Shown in pieces: positions 44,415 to 53,071 of a DNA stretch of 64,000 nt. The notes below the pieces were generated by a model. It did no database searches. It saw only the letters and a list, made by a program, of their open reading frames with translations, and was not told the origin of the DNA. The stretch is from HXMU1420-13 sp965229525. Its GTDB lineage: Bacteria; Bacteroidota; Rhodothermia; Balneolales; Balneolaceae. The first letter of the stretch is position 1; the number at the start of each line of letters is the position of its first letter. The stretch lies in NCBI GenBank assembly GCA_965229525.1, contig OZ245886.1, positions 248,001-312,000 on the forward strand, in the 5' to 3' direction. A program made the translations under genes and the position numbers.

Positions 44415-44861
44415 TTAATTGATTCCTGTACTCCCAAACCCTCCTTCTCCCCGATCAGTTTCATCGAGTTCTTCTACTGCTTTTATGGCAAGCTGAACTA
44501 CCGGTGCGATTACCATTTGAGCAATTCTATCTCCATGATTTATAGTAAATTTCTCCCGACCATGATTGATTGCGATCACTTTCACTTCTCCTCGGTAATC
44601 TGCATCTATTGTTCCAGGACTATTCAACATGGTAATTCCATTTCGAATTGCTAAACCACTTCGAGGGCGAATTTGTGCTTCGTATCCATGAGGTAGCGCC
44701 ATTTGAAGTCCGGTAGGAATTAACATTCTTTCTCCCGGCATTAATACTATGGATTCATTCAATGCCGCACGTATATCCATCCCGGCAGCTGAAGCTGTTT
44801 CATAGCTAGGTAATGGCAGACCTTTCGCGTGATCAAGTTGCTTAAATAGAACAGTACTCAT
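44415..44861 (-). CDS. dut: dUTP diphosphatase
   Basis: Hydrolyses dUTP to dUMP and keeps uracil out of DNA. All trimeric dUTPase motifs are visible: 'AAGMDIRA', 'PRSGLAIRNGI', 'GTIDADYRGEVKV', 'RIAQMVI' and the C-terminal 'RGEGGFGSTG'. Length 148 is normal. The ATG overlaps the stop of the DUF3108 gene (ATGA). Confidence 0.97.
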   Translation of the reverse strand: MSTVLFKQLDHAKGLPLPSYETASAAGMDIRAALNESIVLMPGERMLIPTGLQMALPHGYEAQIRPRSGLAIRNGITMLNSPGTIDADYRGEVKVIAINHGREKFTINHGDRIAQMVIAPVVQLAIKAVEELDETDRGEGGFGSTGIN

Positions 44862-45655
44862 AGTGGTTCTTTCTTATAGTCAATTAACCGTACCAATGCA
44901 TTACCAAACAACACTTTTACCCTTGCTTCTAAGGGAACTCTAAGCTCATCATCTAAAAACCAGGCTCGAAATCTACCTGAAAATCCAAAGGGGCCATCAA
45001 TATTTTCTGTGTAACCTGTAGTTAAATATGCATTAATTGGACCATCCCAGGGTTTGTAATTTCTTCTTTCCAATTCAGTGTTATTCTGGAAATGGATGTA
45101 CCCCTTTCTTTTTGTTACATAAACTATCAGTGAATTTTCAACGTCGGTTCCTGCAAAAAGTCTTGAGAATAAAAATATAACATGCCCTGCAGTAGCCGGT
45201 TCCTCTAATTCTAACGTATCTCTTGATAAATCTTCTTCTTTGTAGGTTACATAGTTACTGTCTCGATCAAAATCATACTCAATATCTTTGTAGATATTTT
45301 CATCAATATTGTCTTTCCAATAGTAAGAGGTTACCGGTAAACCATCTTCATTTACAGTAAAAAGACTATGGAAATGGTCAATTTCAGTTCCGATAAATGG
45401 AATTTTAGGATTAGATACGATCTTAGTTACCAAGTGTTTGTGCATTTCACCTCGAAATAAGGTATCAGGCAACATTGTAACTTCTACCTCACCTAACCGA
45501 AGAAAACCATATTTCACCTCGTAAGTGAATACTTCCTTGAACTCAAAGATTTCTTCGATGGTAGGTGGACCTACCTGATCCTGTGCAGCCAGTTGATCGG
45601 TAAATAAAGGCAGTACAATTAATAAGATGAGAACACTAATTTTTTTTTGAAGCAC
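44858..45655 (-). CDS. DUF3108 exported protein
   Basis: A 265-residue exported protein (signal ending LAAQ) of the DUF3108 family: 'EVFTYEVKYGFLRLGEVEV' and 'VTSYYWKDNIDENIYKDIEYDF'. It is a beta-rich envelope protein of unknown role. It uses GTG as start, overlapping by one base the stop of the ArsC-like gene (TAGTG), so coupling is likely. Confidence 0.85.
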   Translation of the reverse strand: MLQKKISVLILLIVLPLFTDQLAAQDQVGPPTIEEIFEFKEVFTYEVKYGFLRLGEVEVTMLPDTLFRGEMHKHLVTKIVSNPKIPFIGTEIDHFHSLFTVNEDGLPVTSYYWKDNIDENIYKDIEYDFDRDSNYVTYKEEDLSRDTLELEEPATAGHVIFLFSRLFAGTDVENSLIVYVTKRKGYIHFQNNTELERRNYKPWDGPINAYLTTGYTENIDGPFGFSGRFRAWFLDDELRVPLEARVKVLFGNALVRLIDYKKEPL

Positions 45656-46017
45656 TAATCTTCTATTAATTCATTTTCCTTGAAAAAAGTCTCGAAAGCC
45701 TCTTCATCGTACCCAACCAATACTGAGTTTTTATAAGCTATAACAGGCCGTTTAATCATCGACTGATTTTCCAGAAGTACATCAAAAAGTTGTTCATCGG
45801 ATAAATCAAGATCCTTAATCTTCAAATTTCTGTAGGTTGTTCCTCTAGAATTCACAAGAACATCGAGTCCAACCTTAAATTCCAGATCTTTAAGTTCATC
45901 TCGGGTAAGTGGTTCCTTCTTAACATTTATCAACTCGTAGCCGATACCCTTAGACTCTAGCCATTTTTTAGTATCTCGAATTTTATTGCAATTTGGAATG
46001 CCGATTATATGAACCAT
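45655..46017 (-). CDS. ArsC/Spx family thioredoxin-fold protein
   Basis: A 120-residue protein of the arsenate-reductase-like YffB/Spx group: 'GIPNCNKIRDTKKWLESKGI', with one active Cys (no CxxC), and 'MIKRPVIAYKNSVLVGYDEE'. It is probably a glutathione- or thioredoxin-linked reductase or an RNA polymerase partner; which is not visible. It is first in the operon with DUF3108 and dut. Confidence 0.87.
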   Translation of the reverse strand: MVHIIGIPNCNKIRDTKKWLESKGIGYELINVKKEPLTRDELKDLEFKVGLDVLVNSRGTTYRNLKIKDLDLSDEQLFDVLLENQSMIKRPVIAYKNSVLVGYDEEAFETFFKENELIED

Positions 46018-46094
46018 TGCGTTATTAGAATGAATAGTTTCGTATTTTAGCTAAAGATACGAGATGATCTTGAAAATACCTGTTTGATATCTCC

Positions 46095-46586
46095 ATGAAA
46101 AAAAACCTGCACTTACTATTCTTCGCATCTTTCTTTTTGACATTAAGTTGTACCAACGACGACGCCCAACAACAGTTTGAGAGCCAGGCTTATGGTGAGC
46201 CTTCAAGTTATACTGAGACAAATTTTCAGGGGGATATTGTTAGAACAGATAGCGATGATTGGAGAATTTCTCCTCTTTATATCGGCTTGGCAAATGTACG
46301 CCCCGTTTTTCCTAATCCGGTTCAGTATGGGGCCAATATAAACCTGGAAGTTGAATTAAATGGAGCGCCGGTTAGTACCATTGTAGAGTTGGGTTATTTA
46401 AACGAATCAAATGCCTGGTTCCCACTTCAAATACAAGATATCACTAGCGACTTCGAATTAGTTACTTTTTTTATAAATACTCGCCAATTTGGTAACTCAG
46501 CTGAGCAAGCCAGAGGTATTCACAGATTACTCCTTTTTGATGGAAATCAGCGGTTGATTTCCTACGGCGATTTATTGATTCAATAA
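46095..46586 (+). CDS. Small lipoprotein (hypothetical)
   Basis: A 163-residue lipoprotein (lipobox 'FLTLS-Cys', then TNDD). The mature part is beta-rich, with 'RPVFPNPVQYGANINLEVEL', which recalls the start of a T9SS-type beta domain, but it lacks the C-terminal sorting tail. I do not recognise the family. It is first in a plus-strand run leading to a biotin carrier and murA. Confidence 0.75.
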   Translation: MKKNLHLLFFASFFLTLSCTNDDAQQQFESQAYGEPSSYTETNFQGDIVRTDSDDWRISPLYIGLANVRPVFPNPVQYGANINLEVELNGAPVSTIVELGYLNESNAWFPLQIQDITSDFELVTFFINTRQFGNSAEQARGIHRLLLFDGNQRLISYGDLLIQ

Positions 46587-46623
46587 GGTTGTATAAGGTA
46601 GAAACTGATTCTATCTTCAACCC

Positions 46624-46890
46624 ATGAGAAAACTATTCCCGTCTGAGAAAAAAATCCTTGCAAGATTAATTTTTCCTGAACCTTACGATGTGCTACTTGA
46701 CGAAACTCGCTTACCAGCTGGCGCATTAAGAGATGATCTCATAAACCTGATAAATTATCGTTTAGTGGAAGTAGTTAATTTTGACAAAACACCACTTGAT
46801 GGAACTTCTTTTTATGATGCCGATAATCTTCAGGATTTTACTTTTCGGGCAACAAAAACGGGGTTAAAACAAATAAGAGAACTAACATGA
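46624..46890 (+). CDS. Small protein before biotin carrier (hypothetical)
   Basis: An 88-residue cytoplasmic protein ('LFPSEKKILARLIFPEPYDVL', ends 'TKTGLKQIRELT'), with a winged-helix-like rhythm but no recognised family. Its stop overlaps the biotin carrier start by four bases (ATGA), which supports it as a real coupled gene. Confidence 0.65.
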   Translation: MRKLFPSEKKILARLIFPEPYDVLLDETRLPAGALRDDLINLINYRLVEVVNFDKTPLDGTSFYDADNLQDFTFRATKTGLKQIRELT

Positions 46891-47393
46891 AATTTAAAGT
46901 AGAATTCGACGAAAAATCCCTTGAAATTGACGTAGACAGTACAACCTCAACCTTCCAAATAGACGATAGATCCGGCGAATTTGAATTCACCAAAGAAAAT
47001 GGAAGATATTTACTTCGCAAGGGAACAAAATTATATCGAATTGATAATGTTAAAGTGGAAGATTCGAATGTAGAATTTTCTATTGATGGCTCATGGTATA
47101 AGGCATCTGTAAAGGATGAACAACAACTTCTTTTAGATAAACTGGGATTCAAATCAGGTTCTGGTGACGGTGAAGGCAAACTGGATTCGCCAATGCCTGG
47201 TAAAATTCTGGATATTATGGTGAGTGAAGGCGATGAAGTTACTAAAGGTCAACCGGTGGCAATATTAGAAGCCATGAAAATGGAAAATGAATTGAAATCA
47301 CCAATCGATGGAGTCATCAAAAAAATAGAGGCGGAAGTCGGTCAGTCCGTAGAAAAGAAAACACCAATTTTAGAGATAGAAGCACTTGGATAA
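46887..47393 (+). CDS. Biotin/lipoyl carrier protein (carboxylase BCCP-type)
   Basis: A 168-residue carrier. The C-terminal 75 residues form the biotinyl domain with the modified Lys131 in 'EAMKMENEL' and the partner 'SPMPGKILDIMVSEGDEV'. The N-terminal part is a beta-rich domain typical of carriers working with acyl-CoA or oxaloacetate carboxylases. No carboxylase subunit is in the window. It overlaps murA by eight bases. Confidence 0.9.
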   Translation: MKFKVEFDEKSLEIDVDSTTSTFQIDDRSGEFEFTKENGRYLLRKGTKLYRIDNVKVEDSNVEFSIDGSWYKASVKDEQQLLLDKLGFKSGSGDGEGKLDSPMPGKILDIMVSEGDEVTKGQPVAILEAMKMENELKSPIDGVIKKIEAEVGQSVEKKTPILEIEALG

Positions 47394-48654
47394 ATTTGTT
47401 ATTGAAGGTGGAGGACCATTAACAGGAACTCTAAATATCAGCGGATCAAAAAACGCTGCACTGCCCGTTATAGCCGGAGCTTTGCTTGCAGATTCACCAG
47501 TAACTATTAACAATATTCCTCGATTACAGGATATTTATACTTTTAATAATGTACTGCGGGTAGTTGGTGCAAAAGTGGACTTTAACGATGCTTCTAATTC
47601 GGTTCAAATCGACCCGACCCTTGTTTCGTATTTAGAAGCACCCTATGACTTAGTTCGAAAAATGCGGGCATCGTTTTATATGCTTGGCGCCTTGGTTGGA
47701 AAACATGGATACGCAAAAGTATCACTACCCGGAGGATGCGCCTGGGGACCTCGCCCGGTTGATCTTCACCTTAAAGGGATGGAAGCCATGGGCATCGAAA
47801 TCTCTTTAGATAAAGGGTATGTAATCGCAAAGGCGGATAAAACACTCCCAAAAGCTAAGTATACTTTAAGTCCTAGTAGTGTTGGCGCTACCGTAAATCT
47901 TTTACTTGCTGCCGTTTTAAGATCTGAAGAATTCACTATAAATAATGCTGCTAAAGAACCTGATGTGGTTCAGCTGTGTAATTTTTTAGTGGGTATGGGA
48001 GCAAATATTTCTGGAATTGGCACTAGTACATTAACTATTAGAAAAGTTGATTCCCTTAAAGGAATTGAAATCCATAATGATCCAGATCGCATAGAATTAG
48101 GAACCTATATGATTGCCGGAGCAATGCACCCAGGTTCGGAAATAACGCTAACAGGGTGCAATCCTGATCAACTCGGGAATTTTCCGGATCTTCTTCGCCA
48201 AACTGGTACTTCAGTAGATATAGACGGAACAGAGATTCATATTAAAGCTACTGATAGTCTTAAACCTATTTCAATCGAGACGGCTATTTACCCTGGCTTC
48301 CCAACCGATCTACAGGCGCAATGGGCTACGATGCTCACTCAGGCAAATGGTAAATCTACCGTAACTGATACCGTTTATTTTGATCGATTCAGTTATGTAC
48401 CGGAACTTGTTCGTTTAGGTGCTGATATGCATGTGGATCAGAATACAGTCACTATCAAAGGGAAAACTACTTTAACTGGTGCTTCTGTTATGAGTACCGA
48501 TCTACGTGCTAGTGTGAGTCTTGTATTGGCTGCGATGGTATCAGAAAATACAACCGAAGTTCTTAGAGTTTATCACCTAGATCGAGGGTATGAATCACTA
48601 GAGAATAAACTTAATCCAGTTGGTGCGAAGATCACTCGTGTAGAAGACAGTTGA
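47386..48654 (+). CDS. murA: UDP-N-acetylglucosamine 1-carboxyvinyltransferase
   Basis: First committed step of peptidoglycan synthesis: transfers enolpyruvate from PEP to UDP-GlcNAc. The PEP-binding Cys118 is in 'LPGGCAWGPRPVDLHL'; 'GSKNAALP' (Lys22, Asn23) and 'YPGFPTDLQAQWATM' are present. Length 422 is normal. Translation starts at a TTG inside the end of the carrier gene ('LDKFVIEGGG' read as Met), since no ATG is suitable; so expression depends on coupling. Confidence 0.95.
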   Translation: MDKFVIEGGGPLTGTLNISGSKNAALPVIAGALLADSPVTINNIPRLQDIYTFNNVLRVVGAKVDFNDASNSVQIDPTLVSYLEAPYDLVRKMRASFYMLGALVGKHGYAKVSLPGGCAWGPRPVDLHLKGMEAMGIEISLDKGYVIAKADKTLPKAKYTLSPSSVGATVNLLLAAVLRSEEFTINNAAKEPDVVQLCNFLVGMGANISGIGTSTLTIRKVDSLKGIEIHNDPDRIELGTYMIAGAMHPGSEITLTGCNPDQLGNFPDLLRQTGTSVDIDGTEIHIKATDSLKPISIETAIYPGFPTDLQAQWATMLTQANGKSTVTDTVYFDRFSYVPELVRLGADMHVDQNTVTIKGKTTLTGASVMSTDLRASVSLVLAAMVSENTTEVLRVYHLDRGYESLENKLNPVGAKITRVEDS

Positions 48655-48660
48655 CAGTGA

Positions 48661-48722
48661 TCAGTGGTCTGTGGTCAGTGGTCAGTGGTCAGTGGTCAGT
48701 GGTCAGTGGTCAGTGGTCAGTT
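48661..48722 (+). repeat. Tandem 7-bp repeat (GTGGTCA), about eight copies
   Basis: Near-perfect heptamer array directly after the murA stop. About 70 bases on, a degenerate 'ACTGATA' heptamer run (48793-48815) can pair with it with one mismatch per repeat (counting G-U). Confidence 0.9.
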
Positions 48723-48824
48723 GGAAATTATTCAACTATAGTATGGTATCAAATTCATACTCCCTGTTTACCGCTAACTGTAAACTGAAATCCTGATAAC
48801 TGATAACTGATAAAACTGTTTACA

Positions 48825-48838
48825 AGAAAGCGTTTACA
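48825..48838. promoter_or_regulatory. LacI-family-type operator (AGAAAGCGTTTACA)
   Basis: Matches 13 of 14 positions of the cre-like consensus TGWAARCGYTWWCW. It lies about 390 bases upstream of the RNase G gene. The 11-mer ACAAGAAAGCG that contains its left half recurs at 57838-57848 before the aldehyde dehydrogenase gene. Confidence 0.45.
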
Positions 48839-49228
48839 TTAGTCAAAATCTCACGCTATATTGCACAGTCAGATAAAATATCTACAAAAGTTTTTATACT
48901 ACATATTTACAGTTGCAGTACGCACAATTTACATATCAATTAAAATCAGCAGACGATCACCTAATTAATGAAATCGATCGTTTCTGCACCAATTTCTTTG
49001 GCTTTTGTACTTTACTACTCATTGTTTTGAAGCAAAAGCTATCAATCGATTCCATTGAGGAATCCCAATCAATTTCAAAAGAATTAAAAGGCGCCAAAAA
49101 TAACGGCCACACTCTTCAAATTCCTTCAATTGCTCAATTTTCAGCCTGGAAGGTGACTAGAACCATTACAAAATTACGCAGATGGCAAGTTGTGACCGGA
49201 GATGAGTGCCTTGATAAAGTTTACCTAG
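48839..49228. other. Long leader region before the RNase G gene
   Basis: Nearly 400 bases without a convincing gene. A TTG-started open frame (48913-49371) overlaps the RNase G gene by 143 bases, has no recognisable features and is not accepted. A long untranslated leader would fit autoregulated RNase E/G genes, but that is only analogy. Confidence 0.5.
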
Positions 49229-51007
49229 ATGAAAAATCAAATTATAATTCACTCTTCGGGCAATCAGAACCGAATCGCGCTAATCGAAAAAGGAGAGTTA
49301 GCGCAATTATTCATAGAATCAGAAGAAAATCAACGCACCGTTGGGAATATATATGTAGCCCGGGTTCATAAAGTGATGAGCGGTATTCGTGCCGCTTTCA
49401 TAGATATGGGCACACCGAAGGATGCCTTCCTCCACTTCTCAGATGCTGGTGATCACTTAGACGAATACATTCGTATGTTAAATGGCAAGAATGCCATTCC
49501 AGCCAATATGAACAGCACGCTTCAGAATAAAGAGAATCTTACAAATGTTCAGAAACAACAATTAGCTGGTAACATTCTAAAAAACGGACAGAAAATGTTG
49601 GTTCAAATTGTGAAGGAACCAATTGGTTCAAAAGGACCTCGCGTTTCTACAGATATTACCATTGCTGGTCGATTTCTGGTATTGATCCCAATGGGCGACT
49701 ACATTGCCGTTTCAAAAAGAATTAGCAATTACAAAGAACGCCGTCGTTTAAAAAGTATACTTAACAAAATGCTTCCAGATGGATTTGGAGTAATAGTTCG
49801 AACTGTTGCTCAGAAGCAAGATTCCCAAGCCATTGAAGACGATTTAAGAACTGTTCTTCACAAATGGGAAATGATAGTAGATCGTGTTGATTCGGCAAAA
49901 CCACCTTCGCTCCTTTACAAAGATCTGGATATGACCGAAAGTTTAATCCGTGATCTTTTCGCTAAGAACTATGACCGAGTTCTTATCGACGATCCAAAAA
50001 TGTATCGCCAAATAAAAGGATATGTTAGTCAGATCGCCCCACATATGGTGCCAAATGTAGAGTTATATAAGAAAAAGGAACATATCTTCGATTTCATGAA
50101 GATATCGGAAGATGTAAACTCCATCTTCTCCCCTCGTGTTCGCTTAAAAATGGGTGGATACCTCATTTTCGAACAGACAGAGGCCATGTATGTGGTAGAC
50201 GTAAACTCTGGTCCTTATGCAGCAAAAGAAAAACAAGAAGACAACTCGTTAAAAACGAACCTTGAAGCGGCACGAGAAATTGCAAAGCAACTTCGTCTGC
50301 GTGATATCGGTGGGATCATTGTTGTTGATTTCATCGATTTGAAAGATGATAAAAATCGTAAGAAGATATACGATGAGTTGAAAAAGGAATTCCGAAAAGA
50401 TCCAGCTAAAACAAATATAATTGGCATGAGTGATTTTGGCCTTGTTCAGATCACCAGACAGAGAATTCGACCTAGTGTGGTGAATTCGGTATCAAAAGTT
50501 TGCCCAATGTGTGGTGGATCCGGTAGTGTGGTTAGCCAGAATACAATCCTTACCGATATTGAAAGCTGGATCAGTAAATTCAAACATAGTACTAGCTATC
50601 GAGCACTAGACCTTTATGTGAATCCTTATCTCAAATCTTATCTCACAAAAGGGTTAATTAGCCGTCGTTGGAAATGGATGAGTAAATATGGAATGAAGAT
50701 TTCCATCATTGGAGATGAGAATACATCCTTAAATGAGTTCCATGCTACACTGGCCGGATCAGATATTAACATCACCGATGCCGTAATGCGTGGTGAATCG
50801 ATTGATGAACTGCTAAACCGACAGGAATTGGAAGAAATTAATAGTGGTCAACATGATCGAAGTAATTTAGAAATCACCAAAAAGTCGCCGAATAATCGCG
50901 GTGGTGGTAATAACCGTGGTGGTGGAAATAATCGTAACGGATCGTCAGGACGTTCTGCCAATTCAGGTAATCGCGGAAATCAGCGCCAGCCAAAACAAGC
51001 CAGATAG
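49229..51007 (+). CDS. rng: Ribonuclease G/E family endoribonuclease
   Basis: A 592-residue RNase G/E. An S1-like N-terminal domain ('GNIYVARVHKVMSGIRAAFIDMG') is followed by the DNase-I-like catalytic domain ('MYVVDVNSGPYA', 'DIGGIIVVDFIDL') and the zinc-link 'CPMCGGSG'. A Gly/Asn/Arg-rich tail (about the last 45 residues) is likely disordered and RNA binding. It processes rRNA and decays mRNA. A hairpin ATTTGGC-9-GCCAAAT (51011-51033) lies just after its stop. Confidence 0.95.
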   Translation: MKNQIIIHSSGNQNRIALIEKGELAQLFIESEENQRTVGNIYVARVHKVMSGIRAAFIDMGTPKDAFLHFSDAGDHLDEYIRMLNGKNAIPANMNSTLQNKENLTNVQKQQLAGNILKNGQKMLVQIVKEPIGSKGPRVSTDITIAGRFLVLIPMGDYIAVSKRISNYKERRRLKSILNKMLPDGFGVIVRTVAQKQDSQAIEDDLRTVLHKWEMIVDRVDSAKPPSLLYKDLDMTESLIRDLFAKNYDRVLIDDPKMYRQIKGYVSQIAPHMVPNVELYKKKEHIFDFMKISEDVNSIFSPRVRLKMGGYLIFEQTEAMYVVDVNSGPYAAKEKQEDNSLKTNLEAAREIAKQLRLRDIGGIIVVDFIDLKDDKNRKKIYDELKKEFRKDPAKTNIIGMSDFGLVQITRQRIRPSVVNSVSKVCPMCGGSGSVVSQNTILTDIESWISKFKHSTSYRALDLYVNPYLKSYLTKGLISRRWKWMSKYGMKISIIGDENTSLNEFHATLAGSDINITDAVMRGESIDELLNRQELEEINSGQHDRSNLEITKKSPNNRGGGNNRGGGNNRNGSSGRSANSGNRGNQRQPKQAR

Positions 51008-51057
51008 TCTATTTGGCTTGGTTCTTGCCAAATATTGATTAACCAAAAAAATTATTT

Positions 51058-51603
51058 ATGAGTGTATTTGACTTACATGCAACCACCGTTGTAGGCATTA
51101 TTCACAATGGGGAAGCTGCTATTGGTAGCGACGGCCAGGCAACATTAGATAAAACGGTGATGAAAAGTACCGTTAAGAAAGTTCGAAAATTACATGGCGG
51201 TAAAGTTCTGGCAGGGTTTGCTGGTTCAACGGCTGATGCCTTTACCCTTTTCGAGCGCTACGAAGAAAAACTAAACGAATATAACGGCAACATGCAGCGA
51301 GCCGCTGTAGAACTTGCCAAAGATTGGAGAAAAGATAAATTCCTACAAAAATTACAAGCATTGTTAATCGTAATGGACAACGATTATGCTTTGGTAATTT
51401 CAGGTCAGGGCGATGTAATTGAACCAGATGATAACATTGTTACTATAGGCAGTGGCGGAAGCTATGCCTTAGCAGCAGCTCGTGCCATGGTAAAGCATTC
51501 TCCAGAAATGAAGGCAAAAGATATCGTATCAGAAGCATTAAGAATTGCTGCAGATATTGATATTTACTCCAATCACAACAGAACCATTTTGCAAATAGAT
51601 TAA
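51058..51603 (+). CDS. hslV: ATP-dependent protease HslVU, peptidase subunit
   Basis: The proteasome-like subunit of HslVU. The N-terminal Thr nucleophile is Thr9 in 'TTVVGIIHNG', after an eight-residue propeptide (MSVFDLHA) that must be removed. 'GFAGSTADAFTLFERYEEKL' and 'SGQGDVIEPDDNIVTIGSGG' are typical. Length 181 fits. Its stop is one base before hslU. Confidence 0.97.
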   Translation: MSVFDLHATTVVGIIHNGEAAIGSDGQATLDKTVMKSTVKKVRKLHGGKVLAGFAGSTADAFTLFERYEEKLNEYNGNMQRAAVELAKDWRKDKFLQKLQALLIVMDNDYALVISGQGDVIEPDDNIVTIGSGGSYALAAARAMVKHSPEMKAKDIVSEALRIAADIDIYSNHNRTILQID

Positions 51604-51604
51604 C

Positions 51605-52999
51605 ATGATTGCAGAGAATAACTTAACTCCACAACAGATTGTAAGAGAGCTCGATAAATATATTATTGGGCAAAAAGAAGCAAAGAGATCAGTGGCTATC
51701 GCGTTACGTAATAGATGGCGACGAATGAATGCGGATGAGGAAATCCGAGATGAAATCGTACCAAATAATATCCTTTTAATCGGACCAACGGGTGTTGGTA
51801 AAACTGAAATCGCACGTCGGCTATCTAAATTGGCTGGTGCTCCTTTTGTTAAAGTTGAAGCGTCCAAGTTTACAGAAGTTGGATATGTAGGTCGTGATGT
51901 TGAATCGATGGTTAGAGATTTAGCTGACTATGCGGTAAACATGGTGAAAGATGAGATGCAGGATCGCGTAAAAGAGAAAGCTGCAGAAGCAGTTGAAGAA
52001 CGTATCCTTGATATACTGATACCACCACTTAGAAAATCGAATGTAAATCCAACAAAAGATGCAGTTGGATTTAATGTTCAAAATGCAACCGATGAAGAAC
52101 TCAATGAGCGTACAAGAGAACGTTTCAGAGAAAAACTAAAAGCTGGTGAACTTGAGGATCGCAAAATTGAAATAGAAGTAAAATCCTCTAAAGCGCCAAT
52201 GATGCAAGTTTTCGGCCCTGGAGGAATGGAAGAAATGGGGGTAAACCTACAGGAAATGTTAGGTGGATTGGGTGGCCGAAACAAGAAATCGAAACGAAAA
52301 GTAACCGTTGCAGAAGCTAGAGATATTCTTTTAGATGAAGAATCTGAAAAATTGATCGATCATGAGTCTGCAGTACAAGAAGCGCTGGAGCGTGTACAGA
52401 AGCAAGGAATCGTATTTATTGATGAAATTGACAAGATTGCTGAACCATCAACTGGAGCTGGTAAAAGTGGCCCCGATGTGAGTCGACAAGGTGTTCAACG
52501 CGACCTCCTTCCAATCGTTGAAGGAAGTACGGTGAATACAAAACATGGAATCGTGAAAACAGATCATATTCTTTTTATCGGATCTGGTGCTTTTCATGTT
52601 TCTAAGCCATCCGACTTAATTCCGGAACTACAAGGTCGATTTCCAATTAGAGTAGAACTAAATTCGTTAACCGAATCTGATTTCATACAGATTCTATCTC
52701 AGCCGAAGAATGCATTGACAAAACAATACATAGCTATGCTTGAAGCGGAAGGAATAGAAATTAGCTTTACAGAAGATGCCGTTGATGAATTAGCTAGAAT
52801 TGCTGCTGAAGTTAATGCTCAGGTAGAAAATATTGGAGCACGCAGACTACATACTATTATGTCGTCGTTGTTCGATGAGTTACTGTTTGCTGTACCTGAC
52901 GACATCAGCAGCGGTTCAATTACCATTGATAAAGCTTATGTAGAAAAACAACTGGAAGGATTGGTAAAAGACAAAGATTTGAGTCATTACATCCTTTAA
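51605..52999 (+). CDS. hslU: ATP-dependent protease HslVU, ATPase subunit
   Basis: The AAA+ unfoldase of HslVU. Walker A 'GPTGVGKTE' (60-68), Walker B 'IVFIDEIDKI', the pore motif 'GYVG', and the C-terminal 'DLSHYIL' tail that docks in HslV are all there. The I-domain lies in the middle. Length 464 is typical. Cotranscribed with hslV. Confidence 0.97.
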   Translation: MIAENNLTPQQIVRELDKYIIGQKEAKRSVAIALRNRWRRMNADEEIRDEIVPNNILLIGPTGVGKTEIARRLSKLAGAPFVKVEASKFTEVGYVGRDVESMVRDLADYAVNMVKDEMQDRVKEKAAEAVEERILDILIPPLRKSNVNPTKDAVGFNVQNATDEELNERTRERFREKLKAGELEDRKIEIEVKSSKAPMMQVFGPGGMEEMGVNLQEMLGGLGGRNKKSKRKVTVAEARDILLDEESEKLIDHESAVQEALERVQKQGIVFIDEIDKIAEPSTGAGKSGPDVSRQGVQRDLLPIVEGSTVNTKHGIVKTDHILFIGSGAFHVSKPSDLIPELQGRFPIRVELNSLTESDFIQILSQPKNALTKQYIAMLEAEGIEISFTEDAVDELARIAAEVNAQVENIGARRLHTIMSSLFDELLFAVPDDISSGSITIDKAYVEKQLEGLVKDKDLSHYIL

Positions 53000-53071
53000 C
53001 GTTGGTTTGATGGGTTAGATTTATTACAATGGAAACCAGAGAACTATCTACTTCGTATTTAAGTAATATTT

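Noticed and set aside
48661..48722. CRISPR or phage attachment site
   Set aside because: It is a simple heptamer microsatellite.
48913..49371. 152-codon open frame before RNase G
   Set aside because: TTG start, overlaps the RNase G gene by 143 bases in another frame, and its translation has no recognisable pattern.
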